A stretch of 64,000 bases of DNA, from positions 112,397,834-112,461,833 of the forward strand of contig OZ010587.1 of NCBI GenBank assembly GCA_963932145.1, given 5' to 3'. The notes beneath the pieces are model-generated. The model had not been told where the DNA came from. It saw nothing but the letters and a program-made list of their open reading frames with translations, and did no database searches. Source of the stretch: Acanthosepion lycidas. Taxonomy: Eukaryota > Mollusca > Cephalopoda > Sepiida > Sepiidae. Made by a program: the position numbers and the translations under genes. Below are positions 46,293 to 58,224 of the stretch, in pieces. Position 1 is the stretch's first letter; every line of letters starts with the position of its first letter.

Positions 46293-46600
46293 AGATATTT
46301 CTTTGTTTGCAACCCTGTAGCGCCAGTCAACAAGATTCCAAGGATAGTTCGTGTCAATATCTTCACTTTTTTGACTAGGTTTGACGTCATTCTCGACATC
46401 CAAATGAAAGTCATGATCACATCTTGAGTTTTTAGGGTTAGGGTTTTATATTAGTGTTGGATGAAACTACCCATAGTGCAGCCTATTCTATATTCAATTT
46501 GCTCATCTCCTACAGTGGCCTAAGAAAAGAAATAAACTAGATCAAATTTCAAAATTTAATTACGTAATCCCTATTCAACATAAATAAATAGTATTTGGAA

Positions 46601-47292
46601 TCATACTTATTATAACACCCAGGTTGTATGTGTGTGTGTGTCTCTTCGTTTATATATTGAATCGGTTTTCCTACATTTTTCAACCGATTTCAACAAAACT
46701 TCACAGGACTACGTAAAATTACCTTGCGGTGGTTCTAACAGCGCCCAAAATTGGGAAAACACAATTGTTTGTTTCACGAAATCGTTTTGAAAACACGATT
46801 AAGAGCATCGCTGTTTCGAGAATGAAAGGGAGACAACTCATATCGAGTTATACTTATTATAAAACCCAGGTTGTTTGTGTGTGCGTGTGTGTGTGTTCGT
46901 GTATATATGGGATCGGATTTCCTACATTTTTCAACCGATTTCAACAAAACTTCACTTTTTTTGGCAGGTAGTGTTTCTTATTGTCTTGCACACTTTTTTC
47001 TTTATTTTTACATTCAGAATGCTTTAAAAATTCAATTTACAAGACAATTGTTTATAATAAAATTGAAAAATTCTATTCAATCAGTAGACTCATAACGATT
47101 GAAAACAATGTTTTTGTTTCGGTTTGACCAATTCGTAACCCCCCCCCCCAAAAAAAAACTAATTAAGACATGCGTGTATCTCAACCTTAAACAAGAATCT
47201 TTGTCAATTTTATTTTTCAGTCTTTATGATAGTCGATACTTGATCTATCTCTTACTGTTACATCCCCGGGCAGCGCCGGGCTCTACTGCTAG
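46601..47292 (+). mobile_element. Helitron-like non-autonomous element, copy 2
   Basis: 692 bp. Begins TCATACTTATTATAACACCC after an A and ends with a hairpin (CCCCGGGCAGCGCCGGG), CTCTACTGCTAG and then T. Two internal half-units each start with TACTTATTATAA, carry a TG tract (46627-46641; 46875-46896) and TTTTCAACCGATTTCAACAA. Both ends and the A|T target fit a Helitron. No protein is encoded. Confidence 0.85.
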
Positions 47293-47299
47293 TTTACTA

Positions 47300-47918
47300 T
47301 AGAGTAGGTCCTCCATTTGCTAGTTTCAGTGCTTGTATTCGATTTTTCATGGATTCGATCAAGTTATCAACAATCGTTTGATCCATATTTTGCCACTCCT
47401 TTAGCAATGTTTCTTTAAGGGTTGCCACTGACGTAATTTTGGTTGCACGCTCTTGAAGTTTTTGGTGAAGGTGCTCCGAAACGGGATCTATTGGATTAAT
47501 TTCAGGATTTGGGGCTACCCATGGCAGTAACTTGATTCCTTGCGATTCCTTCCAGGCCTTTGCTATTTTGTTCGTATGACATGGCCCTCCATCTTTTTGA
47601 AAAAGGTAGACATTCTTGTCAATCTGATTGATTTCAAATAGTGGGAGTAATCCTTTCTCTAATATTTGACACTATTTTTGGACCATTCAACCACTCGTCA
47701 ACAAGAATCAGCTCAGATTTCCCTCCAAACCAGACAGCGCCCCACACCATTACTCCAATCCCTTCATGTTTCGCGTTTGCCTGCAGACATTCAGTGTTCC
47801 AAGTCTCATTCTGATTTCTCCAAACATAAATCAATCTCGAATTCGAATATTGGCAGAATTTACTTTCATCTGACCAAATTACAGACCGCCAAAATTCTTT
47901 TTTACCAGTGCTCATATT
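47300..47918 (-). pseudogene. Tc1/mariner transposase, C-terminal two thirds
   Basis: The minus frame 47915-47634 reads KKEFWRSVIWSDESKFCQYS, with the first catalytic Asp in WSDESKF, then HEGIGVMVWGAVWFGGKSEL. After a +1 frameshift near 47636 it reads VYLFQKDGGPCHTNKIAKAW, holding the second Asp (normally QxDNAPxH; here DGGPCH), and LLPWVAPNPEINPIDPVSEH, where the usual SPDLNPIE has become NPEINPID. The N-terminal DNA-binding part is absent, and the frame shift plus altered catalytic boxes mean it is dead. Its end touches the 3' end of the Helitron copy at 47292. Confidence 0.85.
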
Positions 47919-47994
47919 GCAATTTTTGCTGTTATCATAGCATATTTTTTACCAGAGCTCATATTGCAATTTTTGTTGTTATTATCGCGTGTCT

Positions 47995-48292
47995 CTGGCA
48001 CTTCTTATTACTGGTTCCCATATTGTATTCATTTCTATGCTTGGTAGGCTTGTGGCCTAGCATATGTGCTAATTCCTTAAGTTTACGAATTTTCCAATGG
48101 TGTTCTTTGTCTATGATCACAACTAGATCCCACAGAAGGCGGTGATTTCCCTTTTCTCTCCATATTTTCCACTTCCCCTCGTGTTACAGCTTTCTGGTGT
48201 TCTTGAAGCCTTACTTGAAGGGGGCGGCCTGTCTCCCCTTTATATTTCTTTCCGCAGCTGCACGGGATAGCGTACACACAGTCTTTAGTCAT
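47995..48292 (-). pseudogene. Penelope-like element GIY-YIG endonuclease, relic
   Basis: The minus frame from 48292 reads KDCVYAIPCSCGKKYKGETG then RPLQVRLQEHQKAVTRGE. VYAIPC stands for GIY, YKGETGR for YIG, and the R in RLQEH is the usual catalytic Arg. After a frame change it continues EHHWKIRKLKELAHM. This matches the C-terminal nuclease of Penelope-like retroelements. No reverse transcriptase remains nearby. Confidence 0.7.
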
Positions 48293-49577
<1,285 letters not shown>

Positions 49578-49870
49578 AAGTGCAGGTGGTGCAGTGGATA
49601 GTGGCTCGGAATGAAAATCGGAGAGCCGAGTTCGAATTCCAGTCGAGTTGCTTATATTCACTTACGCGTAAATACCCTTAGGAAAGGCATGAGTCCATCT
49701 GTGCTTTCTTCAACTGTAGAACTTGTAACCGGAAAGATCATTGTTAACCCCTAATTTTAAATTCAGCATTCACTCGCAAAAAGAAAAAAATAGAAATTAT
49801 TCATGCAAATCAAAATATGTTTCGGGCTTTAAATAATCCACAAAGTGTGGATAAGCCGTAAAACCCATAT
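49578..49870 (+). mobile_element. SINE family A, full-length copy
   Basis: Head GGTGGTGCAGTGGATAGTGG (A-box-like) and GAGCCGAGTTCGAATTCCAG (B box at 49626-49640), body ATTCACTTACGCGTAAATAC and TTTCTTCAACTGTAGAAC, and the tail GGGCTTTAAATAATCCACAA with GTGGATAAGCCGTAAAA, a hairpin, at 49826-49863. Confidence 0.75.
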
Positions 49871-50669
49871 CAATCTTTACGAGTGGGTACTGGAACGTTC
49901 GCAGCCTAAGCAAGAACCCCTTCGAAAAATCTGATATTTAGTCAGATTACGGGAGTGTGTCTGTGCTTTTCAGCATGTCCTCGTAGAAGAACTTATTAAA
50001 TCTTTCTTTGCTAATAACTATAGATAAATATTCAAATCATATGAAGAATAACTAGCGATATAGAATAAAGAGAACAGATATGGCCAGCTCTTGTCTTCTT
50101 TAAGGATTAGATTTAAATTCGCCACATCAAATAATCTTGACAACCAGTGTACAGTTGACATTTGCATGCCACTGAATTATGTTTTATTTGATTTTTGTGT
50201 CTATTTTTCGAAAGGTTTTTCTTTTTAACAAATTCTGTTCCAAAATAAAATAAGACAAAGGACAGACGAAAATAACAGATCAATAATTCCCTCTGTAAGT
50301 AATTCATTTTCAAACATTAACAGTTTGTACAGATAAGATATTGAAATTGTCATTGACGGAAGTAATGTTTTTTTTTTTTTTTTTTTTTTTTATATCAACT
50401 CGATGAATTATATAAAAAAAGCTAAACGTATTTACCTATGTTTTTTTTTTTATTGCTGTAAATCTTATTTCTAGTAGCCGCACGTGCTTCACTTGACATC
50501 CATATTATTTTAAATAGTGAAATTAATGTCAACCAGCCTAGAAATCGAGAAGACTTTATCAACTCAATCGTTATTCTACGATACCCCTGTTTCATACCAA
50601 TTGAGAGAGAGATAAAGGTAAGCAGCGCGTAAAATAATTGTTAAGCTTCAGTAAATGACAGAACAGGGT
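49871..50669. other. Stretch without recognised genes
   Basis: AT-rich with a T run at 50369-50390. Confidence 0.45.
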
Positions 50670-50770
50670 CCGGAAGAAATAACAAAATGACAAAACTTAT
50701 TAAGCACTACGAGGGACAAGAAGATGTGGAGGGCCACGATCGCTTACGTCCTGAAAGTGAACTGCGCATA
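50670..50770 (+). pseudogene. RTE-like LINE, extreme C-terminus
   Basis: Reads NDKTYKALRDKKMWRATIAY then VLKVNCA, the family end LLRATxDRKLWRAMIAYVL in decayed form. Confidence 0.6.
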
Positions 50771-51139
50771 AAAGAAAGAAGATTTTAAATAATACTTTTT
50801 AAAAATTTCTGGTTGAAATTTTTGAATGAAAAATTATTTACAGTCAAGCTAACATCTTCATCTTTGTTGTTATTATCACCAAATTCCGACCCCTGTGACC
50901 TGCTGACCTTTTGGGAATTTCAAACTGACCCCTTTTTGCCTACGGGGGTAAATTTTTCTCGTTCCGCTCTTCATGTTTAGGGATATATCGTCTTGTTCTT
51001 ATTTAGTGCTACTTATCAAAGTTAAGCAACGTCAAGCTGGGTCATTACTTAAATAGGTGACCGCTTAGTAATACCAGATGCTTTATGCTTGGCTGTGCAA
51101 GTGGTGTGATCGAAAAAAGACAATTGTTCAATTTTCTCA
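50771..51139. other. Stretch without recognised genes
   Basis: No supported feature. Confidence 0.4.
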
Positions 51140-51432
51140 GTACCTAGATGGGTGGCAGCTTGGGAAGACGAGGTGCTTCAAGATTTGATTTGCGTCTCGT
51201 GTAATGATTAACGGAAATCGAAGAACCAAGTTCCAATTGCAGTCAGATTCGTTATATTCCCTTACATTCTTTAGGAAAATTAGAAATCCACCTCATCTCC
51301 CCTCAGCTATGGATTAATTAGTAAAACTTGTGTATCGCTAAAATCATTATTATCTCCAAAAATTCTTACAAAATTCTTAAAAATATTTTATGGCTTTAAA
51401 TAGCCTGCAAAAGGTTGATAAGCCGTAAAAAA
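51140..51432 (+). mobile_element. SINE family A, diverged copy
   Basis: Weak head (GAAGAACCAAGTTCCAATTG), body (TTCCCTTACATTCTTTAGG, CCCCTCAGCTATGGATTAAT) and tail (GGCTTTAAATAGCCTGCAAA, AGGTTGATAAGCCGTAAAAA, 51391-51432). The retroelement at 51463 starts just after its tail. Confidence 0.65.
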
Positions 51433-51462
51433 CAAGTCAATCCGCCAATAAAAAAAACAAAA

Positions 51463-52020
51463 ACTACACAGATGCAGATGTGGAGCTTCCATTGATGAGT
51501 TTGGTTTGCATCCTCTTTCCTGTTGTCGTAGTGCCGGCCGCTTTCCACGGCATGCAGCAATAAACGACATCATCAAAAGAGGTTTGGATGCATCTGGGTT
51601 CCCTTCACAAATCGAACCCGTAGGCCTCGACCGTGGTGATGGAAAGCGGCCGGATGGCATTACCATTTTCTCTTTTAAAATGGGGAAGTCGTTGATTTGG
51701 CATGCGACCTGTGCGGATACATTTTCCGCCGGTAATTTGATCAGGTCCGCAGTTGAGCCGGGGTCCGTCGCCCGGGACGCAGAGATAAAAAAATAATTAA
51801 ATATTCTCTCCTTGCTGATTTTTTTTTTTTTTTACTCCTGTGGCAGTGGAGACTTCAGGGGTTATTGGCCCACGTTCGATGGTGTTCCTTCGGAGGATTG
51901 GCGCAATGGCGTCTCGATTAAGGGACGAGCTTCGCGAAACGGAGTGGCTCTTGCAGCGTGTCTCACTGGAGATGGTTCGAGGTAATGCTTTCTCCATCAT
52001 TGTGGCCGGTAGAGGATAGC
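51463..52020 (+). pseudogene. Retroelement C-terminal zinc knuckle and nuclease-like domain
   Basis: Starting near 51471 the frame reads CRCGASIDEFGLHPLSC, a C-x-C...H-x3-C knuckle. It goes on with AGRFPRHAAINDIIKRGLDA, DGKRPDGITIFSFKMGKSLI (an RPDG box like the RPD of restriction-like nucleases) and ATCADTFSAGNLIRS. In the run of A at 51786-51793 the frame slips by one. In the next frame it continues KYSLLADFF, TPVAVETSGVIGPRSMVFLR and ETEWLLQRVSLEMVRGNAFS to a stop at 52018. Apart from the slip and a poly-T insertion (51817-51831) it is intact, so it is fairly young. Everything upstream, including any reverse transcriptase, is missing. I know this domain from many invertebrate retroelements but cannot name the clade. 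Confidence 0.7.
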
Positions 52021-52199
52021 AAAAAAACAAAACAAAAAAAAAAAAACAAAAAAAACATTTTGTTTATAGATACTTTGTTCAAACTTTTTTCAGTAAAAAC
52101 TAGACAGATATTGCTCTCGATCTGTTTTTACTGTGTCTAATTCCGGCTTCTTTGAGGTTGAACTGAAAGTTTCTCTGTCACCAAATTCAGGAACCGACT

Positions 52200-52330
52200 C
52201 TTTAATCCACTAGGTTATTGTCCGGTGGGAGCTGAAGAAGGCCGGAATCATGATGGCCGAAACGTTACGATAACGACAACAAAGATAAGAACATTAGATG
52301 GACTGTAAATAATATATTTTTATATGTAAG
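52200..52330 (+). repeat. Dispersed repeat with CTGAAGAA-hairpin-GAAACGTT
   Basis: At 52232-52266 CTGAAGAA, GGCC, an 11-base loop, GGCC, GAAACGTT. Followed by ACAAAGATAAGAAC and AATAATA, as in the other copies. Confidence 0.6.
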
Positions 52331-52445
52331 TTTGTTTTCTATAACGACATTATTTTTCAGACTTTCCATTTTTAGATTAAATCGGCTGTGCGGTGATCGG
52401 CGTTGGGAAATAGCGGGCCTAGTTCAAATATTTTTGATTTATTTA

Positions 52446-52620
52446 AGATTCGTACGGTGGAGTAATGGATAGCGGTACGAACTGAGGAATCGAAGAGCCG
52501 AGTTCGAATTCTAATCCATTATATTCACTTACGTGCTAATACCCCTGAGAAGCGTTGTGAATATGGCAATGAAGATGAGGAAAACAGTCCGAATAATGTA
52601 AATAATGCAAGTAAGAAAAA
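52446..52620 (+). mobile_element. SINE family A head fused to another repeat
   Basis: GGTGGAGTAATGGATAGCGG and GAGCCGAGTTCGAATTCTAA form the head. After ACGTGCTAATACCCCTGAGA it changes into GCGTTGTGAATATGGCAATG...GTAAATAATG, which resembles the flank of the hairpin repeat. Confidence 0.6.
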
Positions 52621-53335
52621 ACATAGTGGCGAAAAGAAAACTCATTTTCTCTACAAATAATTTGTTTCGTGAAATTAAAAAATAAGTGAAAAGAGCAATC
52701 CCCTATTTTAATCTGTATTGATTGATTCGAACTAACATTGTCCTCTTTCTTATCACGACGTTTCAGCCAATGTCATATTTTCTGTTCATACCTGTCATTA
52801 GCATTTAGGGAATATTCAAAGAAATCATTTATTTTATACTGTTCTCAATTCTACACATATCCCGTCCAGTATCATTCCGAATAAATCCTTTCATATTTGC
52901 ATCGCCCCCACCCCATTACGATCTCTCAGATCCAATCGTATTCTGGTTTTTCAGGATATTAAATCTACTCAACCAAATGATTTCTGCATCACAAACACTG
53001 AATGACTTCCTTTACATTTCCCTTATTTTGTCTTTTTTAAACTAGCCTCATAATCCGTGGATTAGAAGTAGTTTCTTATCACAGTTTTTGATATCGATCT
53101 ATTGAACCAGTCGAATCATTTATTCAGGTATACATTACTCCGGGTACAACAGTTCTAAGTGATCGATAGAGGACATCGTTGCAACCATCACCAACCTGTG
53201 TGGTAGCATAACAACCAGGAGATTAATCATTACGAAAATTATATTGCATTTGGAACGTTCACTTGAGGATTTTCAACAACTGCAACACTTAAAATAGACA
53301 GCATATGTAACTCGAAGAGAAAATAATGATATAAT
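52621..53335. other. Stretch without recognised genes
   Basis: No recognised feature. Confidence 0.4.
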
Positions 53336-53740
53336 AGTATTGGTTCTGACCTGGCATCACGGCTTCACTCACTTTCCCACCAACATAACATAGCTTTTTC
53401 TATAAATACTTTCATAGTAATTGTTCTGATGAGCTTTCCTCTATGGCACCTAGACTTAAAGCACAGTACTAGATTGGCGGTTAGGTCTCATTCTGAAGTT
53501 GAAATGGATAGGTGCAACCGTAAGTTCTATGCTATTCCTTGTTTCGCACTTCTCGCTTGTGGAACTCTCTTCCGGATTCTTCCTTTCCAGTTAAATTTGA
53601 TCTTCAAAACTTAAAATGCAATGTCAGTTGTTATCTTCTGTCTTTTTAATTCCTATTCTTTTATTGGCCTCTCTCCTTAATGTTTTCTTTTTCATTTATT
53701 CTCTCATAGTTAGTAATCCCTTGCGTCTTAGGAAGGAAAA
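53336..53740 (+). pseudogene. Jockey/CR1-type LINE, C-terminal end
   Basis: Frames give SIGSDLASRLHSLSHQHNI, CSDELSSMAPRLK and HSTRLAVRSHSEVEMDRCNR then KFYAIPCFALLACGTLFRIL. These align with the minus-strand copies at 11990 and 23820 and represent the TRLA-S-xSHxxxVExxRC block. The 3' UTR (CTTAATG...TCCCTTGCGTCTTAGGAA) resembles 12010-12090. Confidence 0.7.
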
Positions 53741-54149
53741 TCAATAGTGGAAAGAGCTATAATAGCTACTGAAAGAGAGAAACCTATTTTCCTGAAAAAA
53801 TTGTTTTAATAGAAATAATTCGTAAATATAAACCGAGAATAGCACCGGCTGCTCAGGCAATGAATGCTGAATGTTACCTTATAAGGAAAAAGTTTATATG
53901 AAAATTACCAATTTTTCTTTTCTTTTGTATTATTTCGGTGCGTTGCATTTCATATCCAAAAACAGGACTCGGAATATGAAGCTTTGAAAAAAATTAGGAG
54001 GATTTAAGTGAGCTAATTCGGTGATTGTTATACAGAAATCGTTTTGGGTTGAGTTGGTGGATCTTAGAATATATATTGGATTATTTAATGTTGAAATCGG
54101 TGTTTTTTTTTTTTTTATATGTGAGCCGGTATTTACTAGCGCCCCCACC

Positions 54150-54330
54150 CCAAATGGTAGATGCGGCACAAGGCCGAGTTTAACGTGGGATATCCGAGCC
54201 CTTAGGCTCGGCCAAAACTTCTCCGTAGAAACGGAATCGGGTTGGTGAACCTCCCCGAACGAGGCTCTGGCCTTCGACATAGCCTCGTCTGGGTTCCCCC
54301 TCTGCCCGAAGCCAGAGAGTTCGACTATCA
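54150..54330 (+). repeat. GC-rich hairpin-rich dispersed repeat, copy 2
   Basis: Same layout as 2284-2465: GGCACAAGGCCGAGTTTAAC, hairpin CCGAGCCCTTAGGCTCGG (54194-54211), an extra helix CGAGGCT...AGCCTCG (54260-54287), hairpin CCTCTGCC...GCCAGAGAG. Frames across it are not real genes. Confidence 0.65.
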
Positions 54331-54399
54331 CAGCTGAAAAGATTCCAGCGATTTTTATATGCGAGTCTGTAAACATTTACTTCTTGTTTCCATTTTCCT

Positions 54400-54670
54400 T
54401 ATGGAAACAAAAAGGGCACTCAATCAGAGACAGTTGAAATTTCTGAGTAAGTAAGCAGGAAAGAGGGCTTGGAAAATTTGAAACTCACAGGACATATTGA
54501 CGGCAAATGAGTCAAGAGAAGACAGTGGGTTAATTAACCGACGAACTCACGTGAATGGATAACAGAAGCCAGTGGGATAGGAAAAAAAAAAGACAAACAT
54601 TGCTAAGAGCTACAAAGGATAGGAAATTGTAGAGAGCAATTTCCGCCATTTACACGAACACATATAAGTG
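54400..54670 (+). pseudogene. RTE-like LINE, C-terminal region
   Basis: Frames: QRQLKFLSK, GLENLKLTGHIDGK, LTDELTCEWITEASGIGKKK, then QTLLRATKDRKL and, after a stop, RAISAIYTNT near 54640-54665. Same order of blocks as at 41860-42110. Dead. Confidence 0.75.
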
Positions 54671-55653
54671 AAAATTCCTCTCATTACGTTTAAAATTTCT
54701 CCATTTTGAGCCAAGTGAATCATTGCCTCAATTTCATAAAGTTTTGGAGTTGTTAATAAAATAAAACCAACCACTGTTTTCCTAAAAGTAAAATAACCTG
54801 CTAATTTGAAAGCCATAGATCGTAAGTTTATTCTCTGGAGACGCCCTAATCTAGCGTTAACTCAATCGAATTAATCTTACGAATGCTTTAACACAATTCT
54901 ATTTAATACCGTTGCTGATAAACCTGTGATTATCACGTATTATGTGCATAGGAATAATATTTAGAGATTAAAGATCTTAAATTTTTTATGTTCATTGTCT
55001 CGAGTTATCAGATATAAGACTGACCGCATAAAGACTAAGGTCTCTAAAGAAAGATTTCTAAGTAGCAAATATTCGATAATTTGGTAATTGGACAGCAATT
55101 CAACATTCTCTTTGATAGAATGGCTATTTGAACAGTCGTCATCCTCATCGAACTGTTAGCAATTTAAACCTCTTAAAGCAATCTAAGAACGATAAATTAT
55201 TTATTTACTAGCAGCCATACCCAGCTGGTCGATCAGAAAAAGCGTTCAATTAGAATGGAGCAAAAACAGAAGAAATGTTTAGATGCAACAGTGTCTATTT
55301 TTTTCAATTACTTTAAAGTAGTTTCATTAAAAACATTTTGAATTAATTCTTTCCTTATTGAAGCTGCGTCTTAGAAGATATGTGTTGCTTTCATCCCTGA
55401 TTATATCAGGGTGTGTCTTACAATTACAGGATGATTTAGATTTCATTCCTGATGTATGGGTTTTTATTCAAACAGAATTCATTTTATTCAAAATATAACT
55501 CATTTATATTTATAAATTTAAATTTAATCGGGTTTAGTAAGATTAAGCAAATTTATTATCTGAAAACATTCGAATAAATACCTGGATTTATCCAGTATTT
55601 TAATTTCTGGAGTGATATACACAACCAACATGCACAAAGATGGTTGCCACTTT
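54671..55653. other. Stretch without recognised genes
   Basis: Unremarkable AT-rich sequence. Confidence 0.45.
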
Positions 55654-55930
55654 AGTATCTGTCTATATTTCTGAGATGAGCTATTATGTACACTATTTAC
55701 ATTATTCGGACTATTGTCGCCATATTTATTACAACGTTTCGGCCGTTCAGTATCTGTCTATATTTCTGAGATGTGGTATTATGTACATTATTTACATTAT
55801 TCGGACTCTTGTCCTCAACTTTGTCGCTATATTTTTTGCAACGCTTCGGCCGTTGTACACTCCGGCCTTCTTCAGGTGGTTGGAATGTCGAACTGAACCC
55901 ATTATTTCGCTCACTGTGGTAGACTGTTCT
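55654..55930 (-). repeat. Dispersed repeat with a 95-bp internal duplication
   Basis: AGTATCTGTCTATATTTCTG occurs at 55654 and again at 55749, so a 95-bp unit is duplicated in tandem. The minus strand of 55840-55875 has CTGAAGAA-hairpin-GAAGCGTT. The right part matches 22260-22440. Confidence 0.75.
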
Positions 55931-56130
55931 AGTTCCACATGCCATGTTTAATGGATGTCAGTTATCAGTTATCTCCTGTTAATTCCCCTCTCCAAGTTCT
56001 CCACCGCCTTAGCCAGGTATTGAACTCACACTCTTTGGGTCCTGGTTAAGGCGGTGGAGAACTTGGGAAAGAAGGGAATTAATAGAAGATAACTGATAAC
56101 TGACATCCATTAAACATGACACGTGGAACT
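55931..56130. mobile_element. 200-bp palindrome
   Basis: Arms: AGTTCCACATGCCATGTTTA, ATGGATGTCAGTTATCAGTT and GTTCTCCACCGCCTTA return inverted as TAAGGCGGTGGAGAAC, AACTGATAACTGACATCCAT and ACACGTGGAACT. A short central spacer (about 55 bp around 56010-56045) separates them. The left arm alone also occurs at 22420-22470. Confidence 0.8.
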
Positions 56131-56142
56131 ATATATATATAT

Positions 56143-56353
56143 AACTGAACATAGAAGTCAATACTTAGAGGCGACAGTCTGTTTCATGCTGTATGCAATC
56201 GTCAGGCCACGTGGCCTGGCGATTGCATATTGCATGAAACAGACTGTCGCCTCTAAGTGTTGACTTCTATGTTCAGTTTTATATTTACACACGTTCTATC
56301 TCTGATATTGAGCACTTTATTCCATAAATATAACACACCTTAAGACTATATTT

Positions 56354-56420
<67 letters not shown>
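56143..56420 (+). mobile_element. Foldback repeat module, family F1, copy 3
   Basis: A 136-bp palindrome (56143-56278) without loop: arms of 68 bp meet at GGCCACGTGGCC (56205-56216). Then comes the 85-bp block TCTATCTCTGATATTGAGCA... and (TA)n (56357-56420). The best-preserved copy of the family. Confidence 0.85.
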
Positions 56421-56432
<12 letters not shown>

Positions 56433-57224
56433 ATATTCTTACAAATAAATACACAGCTATATTTAAGGATATACATGTATCCATGTGCGTACGCACAATA
56501 GCGTAAGTGTACACAAACATACCCAATCGTACACGACCTTCGTAGCGAGCATGCGCCCGCCAACAGTTGATAAATTTGATTTCCGGTGGATTTCAGATTT
56601 CGAAACGCGTTGTAAGTGCAATGCAAAATATTGACACTACAACATCTTCCGGTAAAAAACAAAAACCTCTATTGACCTCAGTTTATATCAAGATCGAATG
56701 TTTACTGTGAGTGTTGTGTATTTTGAAAGCCTTCAGCAGTTTATGAAGATATGTGACCTTCGCAATGCGTCAGAATTAAAGGCTTCTAAACAAAGCTGTG
56801 GCATTTTCAAGATCCGACCTCTCAAACTACAGCCCTCCGCTCTAACCTTTGAGTTCAATACGAGCCCACTCTAGGGTTGGTGTAGGTATCGATGCAACCA
56901 GACGAATATCAATTTTTGGCAATGTTCGACCACACAACTTACCTGTCGCCAGATATGTTAATGAGAGCATTGGAAGTGTGAATCTAAGTTTAAAAAAAAA
57001 AATTATTGTTAACGTAAACAAGGGCGGGATAAGTAGAGAATCGTGTCTAAATATTAGCAAAATGTCAAGATACAAGCAAAACCAATAAGACATAGATTTG
57101 GACGAAATGGCTTCGATATTATTTATAAACAGGTTTACATAGATAGGAACAGACCTAGCGAAAATGACAGGCACAGAAATCACGACAAGTTAAAGTCAAA
57201 GTGAGATAGACAATAAACGTTTTG
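56433..57224. other. Stretch without recognised genes
   Basis: The minus-strand frame 57183-56842 is open over 113 codons but lacks any motif I recognise; chance or relic. Confidence 0.35.
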
Positions 57225-57518
57225 ATTATATATATATATAATATACTATATGTATAATATAGATATATGATATATTATATGATATATATAATAAATAATA
57301 TAATATATATATAAAAATATATTATATACATATAATACATAATATATATATATAATATACATAATATATATATATATAATATACATAATATATATATATA
57401 TATATAATATACATAATATATATATTATACATAATATATATATTATACATAATATATATAATATACATAATATATATAATATACATAATATATATATATA
57501 TATATATAATATACATAA
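57225..57518. repeat. Degenerate (TA)n / ATACATAATATATA array
   Basis: About 290 bp almost wholly of A and T, with the motif ATACATAATATATA repeated many times at irregular spacing. It ends at the Helitron start. Confidence 0.9.
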
Positions 57519-57539
57519 TCTTACTTATTATAAAACGCA

Positions 57540-57575
<36 letters not shown>

Positions 57576-58181
57576 TTATATATTGGATCGGATTTCCTAC
57601 ATTTTTCAACCAATTTCAACAAAACTTCACAGGACTACGTAAAATTACCTAGCGGTGGTTCTGACAGCGCCAAAATTTGGAAAAGCACAATTATTTTTGC
57701 ACAAAATCAAGTGAGACAACTCATATCGAGTTATACTTATTATAAAACCCAGTTTTTTTTGTGTGTGTGTGTTCGTTTATATATGGGATCGGATTTCCTA
57801 CATTTTTCAACCGATTTCAACAAAACTTAATTTTTTTTTGGCAGGTAGTGTTTCTTATTGTCTTGCACACTTTTTTCTTTATTTTTATATTCAGAATGCT
57901 TTAAAAATTACATTTACAAGACAATTGTTTATAATAAAATTCTATTCAATCGATAGACACATAACGATTGAAAAAATGTTTTCGTTTGAGTTTGACCAAT
58001 TCGTAAAAAAAACCCCAAAAAACAAAAAAACAAAAAACAAAAAAACAACTAATTAAGACATGCGTGTCCGTCAACCTTAAACAATAATCTTTGTCAATTT
58101 TATTTTTCAGTCTTTATGGTGGTCGATACTTGATCTATCTCTTACTGTTACATCCCCGGGCAACGCCGGGCTCTACTGCTA

Positions 58182-58182
<1 letters not shown>
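57519..58182 (+). mobile_element. Helitron-like non-autonomous element, copy 3
   Basis: 664 bp. Starts TCTTACTTATTATAAAACGC after A, ends with hairpin CCCCGGGCAACGCCGGG, CTCTACTGCTAG, then T. The two half-units are present; TG tracts at 57545-57572 and 57759-57770. One half has a deletion in the TCGAGTTATACTTATTATAA region relative to copy 2. Confidence 0.85.

Positions 58183-58221
<39 letters not shown>
58183..58221. repeat. (TA)n microsatellite
   Basis: Directly follows the Helitron 3' end. Confidence 0.95.

Positions 58222-58224
<3 letters not shown>

Noticed and set aside
52232..52266. Bona fide hammerhead ribozyme
   Set aside because: An extra A separates the CUGANGA-like core from helix II, and I could not find helix III and a cleavage site. 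Kept only as a structured-motif finding.
54171..54376. 148-codon minus frame with AMSKARASFGEVHQPDS
   Set aside because: It reads through the GC-rich hairpin repeat also found at 2284-2465, where the corresponding frame differs.
55640..55951. 103-codon plus frame and 82-codon minus frame
   Set aside because: Both run through the duplicated repeat with the CTGAAGAA-type hairpin.
56842..57183. 113-codon minus-strand frame
   Set aside because: It contains a run of Phe and Ile from poly-A/T and has no recognisable domain. Not enough to call a gene.
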